Assembly: GCA_035628035.1 (NCBI GenBank)
Contig: DASPKS010000034.1
Location: forward strand, 1-7,327
Direction of reading: 5' to 3'
From: DASPKS01 sp035628035
GTDB lineage: Bacteria > Bacteroidota > Rhodothermia > Rhodothermales > Rubricoccaceae
DNA: 7,327 bases
The translations under genes and the position numbers were made by a program. Position 1 is the stretch's first letter; the number at the start of each line of letters is the position of its first letter. The notes beneath the pieces are model-generated. The model was not told where the DNA came from. It saw nothing but the letters and a program-made list of their open reading frames with translations, and did no database searches. Shown one piece after another: positions 7,040 through 7,327 of the stretch.

Positions 7040-7327
7040 ATGCTCCCGGTCGAAGCCCCTCCTGTCTCAGCACCCCCCGCGCCGCAGAACGGTGCCCCTG
7101 CGCACGTCGCACCGCACGTGCCGGACGACTTCATCCCGCCCCCGCCCACCGTACGCGACGAGGCGGGGAAGCGGGCAGCCCTCCGCAAGATGAAGCGCGT
7201 GGCGCTGGCGGCGCTCGTCGCAGCAGCCATCGGGTTCGTGGCGCTCCACCTCGTCCTGCGCGGGCTCGGCGAGGCGTCGCCGGCCGCGTTCTGGGTGGGC
7301 CTCGCGGCGGCCATCTTCGAGGCGGCG
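7040..7327 (+). CDS. DUF445 family membrane protein, 5' part only
   Basis: The first 96 codons; the frame is still open at the right edge. Residues 1 to about 41 are rich in Pro and Ala (for example FIPPPPTVRDE at the end) and probably disordered. They are followed by GKRAALRKMKRVALAALVAA and a first membrane span (about 52-69), then a short loop and a second hydrophobic stretch, WVGLAAAIFEAA, where the window ends. The RAALRKMKR-span-FEAA pattern is how DUF445 (YjiN-like) proteins begin, just before their conserved region. The function of DUF445 is not known to me beyond being membrane-anchored with a long soluble part. An in-frame TAA at 7004-7006 leaves the ATG at 7040 as the only sensible start. 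It is divergent from the lipoprotein gene. No clear promoter is seen; a TTTG at 6977-6980 is the only -33-like word. Confidence 0.8.
   Translation, partial: MLPVEAPPVSAPPAPQNGAPAHVAPHVPDDFIPPPPTVRDEAGKRAALRKMKRVALAALVAAAIGFVALHLVLRGLGEASPAAFWVGLAAAIFEAA

Overview
The window is a very GC-rich piece of bacterial chromosome with high-GC third codon positions. It holds five genes on the minus strand and the start of one gene on the plus strand. No Shine-Dalgarno sequence stands out before the starts. The content is an FG-GAP repeat exported protein, an S9 peptidase with a propeller domain, a lipoprotein and a DUF445 membrane protein. This suggests a high-GC relative of Bacteroidota, such as Rhodothermota (Rhodothermia/Rubricoccaceae-like). 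That placement is an inference from style and gene content, not a database match.

Layout in minus-strand transcription order, right to left: a small lipoprotein of unknown function (6138-6893); a secreted S9-family serine peptidase (3664-6084); a two-part protein joining a THEP1/NTPase_1-like P-loop domain to a multi-spanning membrane region (2233-3654), starting 9 bases after the peptidase stop; a two-domain protein joining a D-Ala-D-Ala-ligase-like ATP-grasp enzyme to a SET methyltransferase domain with a complete post-SET zinc motif (579-2093); and an FG-GAP repeat protein with a signal peptide that runs off the left edge (1-500). On the plus strand, diverging from the lipoprotein across 146 bases, is the first 96 codons of a DUF445 family membrane protein (7040-7327).

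The peptidase and NTPase/membrane genes are very likely co-transcribed. The lipoprotein is 53 bases upstream of the peptidase and may belong with them. The ATP-grasp-SET gene follows a 139-base gap that contains an inverted repeat and a possible promoter element, so it may be a separate unit. Three of the starts have an AT-rich octamer related to the Bacteroidota -7 element (TAnnTTTG) 23-26 bases upstream.

The ATP-grasp-SET fusion is the most interesting item: a peptide or amino-acid ligase fold and a eukaryotic-type protein-lysine methyltransferase fold in one polypeptide, both with most key residues intact. The NTPase-membrane fusion is second. No RNA genes, CRISPR arrays, insertion sequences or phage genes were seen. 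All intergenic gaps are under 150 bases.
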